Source of the DNA: Cupriavidus sp. P-10
GTDB taxonomy: Bacteria; Pseudomonadota; Gammaproteobacteria; Burkholderiales; Burkholderiaceae
DNA length: 64,000 nucleotides
Direction: 5' to 3'
Assembly: GCF_003402535.2 (NCBI RefSeq)
Contig: NZ_AP025172.1
Span: 1,364,001-1,428,000, forward strand
The notes beneath the pieces are model-generated. The model was not told the DNA's origin. It made no database searches and was given only the letters and a program-made list of their open reading frames with translations. Positions 60,055-64,000 of this stretch are shown in pieces. Numbering within the stretch: position 1 is the first letter of the stretch; each line of letters starts with the position of its first letter. The position numbers were made by a program, and so were the translations under genes.

Positions 60055-60771
60055 CTACACGCCCAGGTAGGTTGCGCGCAGGTGCGGGTTGGCAAGCAGT
60101 TCCTTGCCCGGCCCGGACAGCGCGATGGTGCCGCTTTCGATGACGTAGCCGTAGTCGGCCATGTCCAGCACCTGGTTGACGTTCTGCTCGATCACCAGAA
60201 CGGCCATGTCGCGCTCACGCAGTTGGCGAATGCTGTCGAAGAGCCGGTCGACCATGATCGGCGCCAGCCCCAGCGACGGCTCGTCCAGCGCCAGCACGCG
60301 TGGCAGCGCCATCAGTGCGCGGCCGACCGCCAGCATCTGCTGCTGCCCGCCGGACAGTGTCGAGGCCGCCAGGTGCTGGCGCTCCTCCAGGATCGGGAAC
60401 AGCGTGAACACCTCGCGCAGCGTCTGCGAGCGCCGCTGGCGCGCGCGCCGGTTGCTGGCGCCAATCAGCAGGTTCTCCAGGATCGACATGCCGAGGAAGA
60501 GCTGCTTGCCTTCCGGCGACTGGACGAAACCGTCCAGCACCACGCGGTGCGGCGCCTGGGCATCGAGCTCGCGTCCGTCCATGCGCACCGCGCCGCGCTT
60601 GCGCCGGACCAGCCCCGACACGGTGCGCAGGAATGTGGTCTTGCCAGCGCCGTTGGCGCCGATCAGCGCGGTGATGGAGCCCGGCGCCAGCGACAGGTTG
60701 ATGCCGCGCAGCACCTGCTGCTCGCCATAGCCGGACCACAGGTCCTCCACTTCAAATACTGCTGCTGGCAT
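60055..60771 (-). CDS. livF: Branched-chain-type ABC transporter ATPase
   Basis: A 238-residue ATPase: LIGANGAGKTTFLRTVSGL (Walker A), LSGGQQQMLAVGRALMALPR (signature), LALDEPSLGLAPIMVDRLFD (Walker B). LivF type, partner of LivG. ATG at 60771 preferred, as GGAG lies six bases before it; an upstream ATG (60792) lacks one. Overlaps livG by 20 bases. Confidence 0.94.
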   Translation of the reverse strand: MPAAVFEVEDLWSGYGEQQVLRGINLSLAPGSITALIGANGAGKTTFLRTVSGLVRRKRGAVRMDGRELDAQAPHRVVLDGFVQSPEGKQLFLGMSILENLLIGASNRRARQRRSQTLREVFTLFPILEERQHLAASTLSGGQQQMLAVGRALMALPRVLALDEPSLGLAPIMVDRLFDSIRQLRERDMAVLVIEQNVNQVLDMADYGYVIESGTIALSGPGKELLANPHLRATYLGV

Positions 60772-61486
60772 AGCCATCTCCGAAATAGGCATTGAGAACC
60801 TGGGGCATGCGGACCACGTCAGCCGGCGCCCCGTCGGCGATCAGGCGCCCCTGCTCCATCACGATCACGCGGTCCGACAAGCCCATGATGACTTTCATCA
60901 CGTGCTCGACGATCAGCACGGTCACGCCGGTATCGCGGATCTTGCGCACCAGTTCGACCATCTCGCCCGCCTCGTTGGGCGTGGCGCCCGCCACCACTTC
61001 GTCCATCAGGAGCAGGCGCGGGCGCGTGGCCAGCGCCCGGCCCAGTTCGAGCTTGCGTTTGTCGAAGGCAGTCAGGTCGCTGGCATCGGTATCGGCGCGC
61101 GCGGCCAGGCCCAGGAACTCCAGGCAGGCGTAGGCCTCGTCGCGCACGCGGGCCCGCACGCGACTGCGCGAAAAGCCACCAACCATGACGTTCTCCAGCG
61201 CACTGAGCCCGCCGAAAGGCTTCGACAGCTGGAATGTGCGCGCGATGCCGGCGGCGCATATCTGGTGCGGCCGCTTGCCGCGGATCTGCTGTCCGCCGAA
61301 CAGGATGTCGCCTTCGTCGGACTGGATCGCGCCAGCGATCAGGTTGAAGGCGGTAGTCTTTCCAGCGCCATTCGGACCGAGCAGTCCCAGGATCTCGCCC
61401 TTGCCCACCGAGAACGAAAGCTTGCTGACAGCCTGCAGGCCGCCGAAGCGCTTCGAGATCGATTTCACTTCGAGAATACGTTCCAT
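60752..61486 (-). CDS. livG: Branched-chain-type ABC transporter ATPase
   Basis: A 244-residue LivG-type ATPase: GLLGPNGAGKTTAFNLIAGA (Walker A), LTAFDKRKLELGRALATRPR in place of the usual LSxGQ signature (LivG proteins often vary here), LLLMDEVVAGATPNEAGEMV (Walker B). The ATG at 61486 has GGAAGATCC just upstream. It lies ten bases after livM. Confidence 0.94.
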   Translation of the reverse strand: MERILEVKSISKRFGGLQAVSKLSFSVGKGEILGLLGPNGAGKTTAFNLIAGAIQSDEGDILFGGQQIRGKRPHQICAAGIARTFQLSKPFGGLSALENVMVGGFSRSRVRARVRDEAYACLEFLGLAARADTDASDLTAFDKRKLELGRALATRPRLLLMDEVVAGATPNEAGEMVELVRKIRDTGVTVLIVEHVMKVIMGLSDRVIVMEQGRLIADGAPADVVRMPQVLNAYFGDGYASSSI

Positions 61487-61496
61487 GGATCTTCCT

Positions 61497-62531
61497 TCAG
61501 GCGTCCTTGGCGACGACCGCCGTGGCCGGGGCATGCGGTGCGCGCCGGTAGCGCAGCAGCCGCTCGAGCGGGCCGATGATGCCCTTGGGGAAATACAGCA
61601 CCGCCACCATCAGGATCAGGCCGTAGATCACCAGGTGCAAGCCGAGAAATTTGCCGGCAAACCAGGCGCGGGCGAGCTCGGCGATGGGGTGCAGAACGAA
61701 GGCGCCCAGCACCGGGCCGATGATGGTGCCCTGGCCGCCGACAATGGCCATGATGGCGGCATCGATCGACAGGTCCAGCCCCATGTTCCGCTCCGGGTTG
61801 ATGTAGCGGAAGAACTGCGCATAGAACGCGCCGCCCAGCCCGGTCATGAACGCGCTGATGGCCAGCGCGATGATCGGATAGCGCGTGGTGCTGACGCCTA
61901 CCGCCTGTGCGGCGGCCTCGTCGCCACGGATCGCCTTCAGGTAGTAGCCCAGGCGGGAGCGTTCAAGCGCCAGTGTGGCCAGCAGCACCGCCACCAGCAT
62001 GGTGAAGATGATGTAGTAGTACGGCACCTTGCCGTCGAACTGGAACGCCAGCCAGCCTGCCTGCGATGGCGGAATGACAAGGCCCTGCGCGCCCTTGAGC
62101 GGGATGCCGAGGAACTCGTCGGTATTCTCGATCCAGATGCGCACGATCTCGGCAAAGGCGATGGTGGTCAGCGTGAAGTACGGCCCTTTGAGCTTGAAGG
62201 TGGGATAGCCGATGCACACCGACAGAAGCGCCGCGGCCAACCCGCCGGCAAGCATGCCGAACCACGGCGACACGCCCAGCTGGGTGAACAGCAGCACGGT
62301 GATGTAGCCGGCACCGCCGGCGAACACCGAATGCCCCAAAGACAGCTGCCCGACATAGCCGCAGACGAAATTCCACGCCGACGCCATGTAGGCGAAGTAG
62401 AGGATCATGATCAGGGAGTGGAGCGCGTAGCTGTCCTGCACGAACAGCGGGAGCACCGCGGCAGCGGCCATCAGCGGAATCCCGATCACGGCGTTGATAT
62501 TGGCCCTGGATACAGTCATGGATACGGTCAT
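61497..62531 (-). CDS. livM: Branched-chain-type ABC transporter permease
   Basis: A 344-residue inner-membrane protein with eight to ten helices; VCGYVGQLSLGHSVFAGGAG and RAIRGDEAAAQAVGV-like loop (here LKAIRGDEAAAQAVGVSTTR) are LivM signatures, the latter docking on the ATPases. GGGAGGG lies eight bases before the ATG. 15 bases after livH. Confidence 0.94.
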   Translation of the reverse strand: MTVSMTVSRANINAVIGIPLMAAAAVLPLFVQDSYALHSLIMILYFAYMASAWNFVCGYVGQLSLGHSVFAGGAGYITVLLFTQLGVSPWFGMLAGGLAAALLSVCIGYPTFKLKGPYFTLTTIAFAEIVRIWIENTDEFLGIPLKGAQGLVIPPSQAGWLAFQFDGKVPYYYIIFTMLVAVLLATLALERSRLGYYLKAIRGDEAAAQAVGVSTTRYPIIALAISAFMTGLGGAFYAQFFRYINPERNMGLDLSIDAAIMAIVGGQGTIIGPVLGAFVLHPIAELARAWFAGKFLGLHLVIYGLILMVAVLYFPKGIIGPLERLLRYRRAPHAPATAVVAKDA

Positions 62532-62546
62532 GAATATGGCCCTCCC

Positions 62547-63431
62547 CTACTTGCGGCCGAGCAGCCCGTTGGGGCGGAACAGCAACACGATGATGAACAG
62601 GCAGAACGAGAACACCGACGCGGAGGTCGCCGTGACGAACTGCGACGCGACCGACTCGAACACGCCCAGTACCAGGCCGCCGAGCAGCGAACCCGGGATC
62701 GAGCCGATGCCGCCCAGCACCACCACCAGGAAGGACTTGATGCCAAAGCCCAGTCCGGTGGTCGGCGACACCGACAGGAACGGCACCAGCAGCGCGCCGA
62801 ATAGTCCGAGGATGCCGGCGCCGATGCCGAAGGTGACGTTGTAGACCTGGCCGACATTGATGCCGGAAAGCGCCGCGGCATCGCGGTTCTGCGCGGTGGC
62901 GCGGATCTGGCGGCCGGTGTCGGTGGCGCGCAGCCAGTACGACAGGCCAGCCGCTACCGCCACCGCCGCCACGCACGCGATCAGCCGCGGCACGTTGACC
63001 GGCAGCGATACCACGTCGATCGAGCCGCTGAGCGCATCGGCGGTGACTGTGCGCACATCGGGCCCGAAGGCCATCAGGATGCCGTTGTCGATCACCAGGA
63101 ACACCCCGGTGGTCAGCAGCAGGGCACCCAGCGGCTCGACCACCATGGTGGCCTCGCGCCGGAACAGCGGCGCGATCACTACCGCCTGGGTGAAGTAGCC
63201 GAGCAGGAACAGCAGCGGCACGGTGAACAGCACGGTAAGGTAAGGATGGAGGCCGAATACCGACCAGATCAGGTAGCTCAGGTACATGGCGAGCATCAGG
63301 AAGGAGCCATGCGCGAAGTTGATTACCCTCAGCACGCCGAAGATGAGGCTGAGGCCAAGCGCGATGCCGCCGTAGATGCCGCCCAGCAGTACGCCGTTGA
63401 CCACGGCATAGGCCAGAATGGTTGGGTCCAT
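62547..63431 (-). CDS. livH: Branched-chain-type ABC transporter permease
   Basis: A 294-residue membrane protein of the LivH type: LLGGIYGGIALGLSLIFGVL, RVINFAHGSFLMLAMYLSYL, and IRATAQNRDAAALSGINVGQ as coupling loop. The Met at 63431 matches the family start. It follows livK, whose end lies 84 bases upstream. Confidence 0.94.
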   Translation of the reverse strand: MDPTILAYAVVNGVLLGGIYGGIALGLSLIFGVLRVINFAHGSFLMLAMYLSYLIWSVFGLHPYLTVLFTVPLLFLLGYFTQAVVIAPLFRREATMVVEPLGALLLTTGVFLVIDNGILMAFGPDVRTVTADALSGSIDVVSLPVNVPRLIACVAAVAVAAGLSYWLRATDTGRQIRATAQNRDAAALSGINVGQVYNVTFGIGAGILGLFGALLVPFLSVSPTTGLGFGIKSFLVVVLGGIGSIPGSLLGGLVLGVFESVASQFVTATSASVFSFCLFIIVLLFRPNGLLGRK

Positions 63432-63515
63432 GTCACTATCTCGAGAAGCACGGGCAGCGCCCGTGTTGCGATACATCCGGCCCGGCACGGCGTGCCGGAC
63501 CGTCCAGCCGGACGC

Positions 63516-64000
63516 TCAGCGCGCGCCGGGTGCGGGCAGCGGCCACACCGGCGCCACGCCTGCCAGGCGGTTCGATGCCGGCCAGATCGTGCGACGCTCA
63601 CCGTTCTGGTTCTGCGAGATCACGCCGTGAGCGAAGGTGTTCTGGCCCTGCGCGTCGAACTTGATCCGCTGGTAGCCCGTGATCAGCGCGGGACCGCTGC
63701 TGATGTCGGTCGCGGCCAGGGCGTCGCGTACCTTGCCGCGCTCGGTCGAGGCAGCCCGCTCCAGCGCATCCTTGACGATGTAGACGTTGGACACGCCCTG
63801 TGCGCCGTAGGAATTGATGCCGTAACCGAGCCCCGCCTTGAACTTCGCATCGGCGGCAATCATGGCAGGCTCCTTGGCGGCGCGCATGATGTCGACCTGG
63901 AAGTCGTCCTGCACGAACATGTTCTCGACCGCCTTGGGCGACACCGCCTTGTAGAAGTTCGGATCCTCCGAACCACCGCCCACGGAGTGGATGCCATAGG
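63516..64000 (-). CDS. Branched-chain-type binding protein, C-terminal part (5' end outside window)
   Basis: The last 160 residues of a LivK-like periplasmic binding protein; the frame stays open to the window end. YGINSYGAQGVSNVYIVKDA, VRDALAATDISSGPALITGY and QNTFAHGVISQNQNGERRTI are the end of the Peripla_BP_6 fold. It is the first gene of the livKHMGF-SDR operon. The imported compound is unknown; such systems also carry aromatic acids and amides. Confidence 0.9.
   Translation of the reverse strand, partial: YGIHSVGGGSEDPNFYKAVSPKAVENMFVQDDFQVDIMRAAKEPAMIAADAKFKAGLGYGINSYGAQGVSNVYIVKDALERAASTERGKVRDALAATDISSGPALITGYQRIKFDAQGQNTFAHGVISQNQNGERRTIWPASNRLAGVAPVWPLPAPGAR

Noticed and set aside
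61185..62804. A 539-codon plus-strand frame
   Set aside because: Antisense to livG and livM; low-complexity His/Gln/Arg-rich product.
1..64000. rRNA, tRNA, riboswitch or replication origin
   Set aside because: No such sequence was recognised by eye. A glycine riboswitch would have been of interest upstream of the GcvT-like or sdaA genes, but the typical tandem aptamer cores were not seen. A covariance-model search would be needed to be certain.

Overview
The window looks like a chromosome or chromid segment of a GC-rich beta-proteobacterium of the Burkholderiaceae, most likely Cupriavidus or a close relative. This is inferred from base composition, codon use and the protein families seen; no database search was run.

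From 1 to about 11 kb the window is patchwork accessory DNA. It opens with a catabolic tail (end of an MFS transporter, an EthD protein, a muconolactone-isomerase-like protein). It then passes through an IS110/TctA chimeric remnant, a Fic gene that has lost its catalytic centre, an orphan HTH protein, a Phd/VapC toxin-antitoxin pair, a PAS-adenylate cyclase, an ISL3 remnant, an intact ilvE, and a complete IS3-family element lodged in a tyrosine-recombinase remnant. Pieces of that same recombinase recur at four separate loci, in both orientations. A flavin reductase abuts a short copy of the 5' end of the frmA gene found 32 kb away.

From 11 to 49.5 kb lies a nearly complete glycine betaine (and possibly choline or carnitine) catabolic region. 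A proV/proW/proX-type ABC system imports betaine. GbcAB removes the first methyl group; DgcAB with its own EtfAB takes dimethylglycine to sarcosine; heterotetrameric SoxBDAG takes sarcosine to glycine. GlyA and SdaA then convert glycine through serine to pyruvate. PurU, FdhA (glutathione-independent) and FrmA (class III alcohol dehydrogenase) handle the released one-carbon units. A dipeptidase, a DUF5943/V4R protein, a FolB-like protein and a porin are embedded in the set. Four GlxA-type AraC regulators (DJ-1/PfpI plus HTH) lie in the same 32 kb; one is the likely GbdR. A recurring TCCGACGCG-type element and a second GATAGAAC element sit upstream of several of these units and suggest common control.

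From 44.8 to 57.7 kb is a mixed region: a 1156-residue zinc-ribbon/cyclase/AAA/TPR protein, a stand-alone GcvT-like protein, two small secreted proteins made of DxYxDGA repeats that converge on each other, a MASE1 histidine kinase with a NarL-type regulator, an LRAT-domain protein, a LysR regulator, a HAD-like protein lacking its catalytic acids, and an NDH-2 NADH dehydrogenase.

From 57.8 to 64 kb are a quinone oxidoreductase, a VOC protein, an SDR dehydrogenase and a livFGMHK branched-chain-type ABC operon that runs off the end. No rRNA, tRNA or CRISPR array was recognised.
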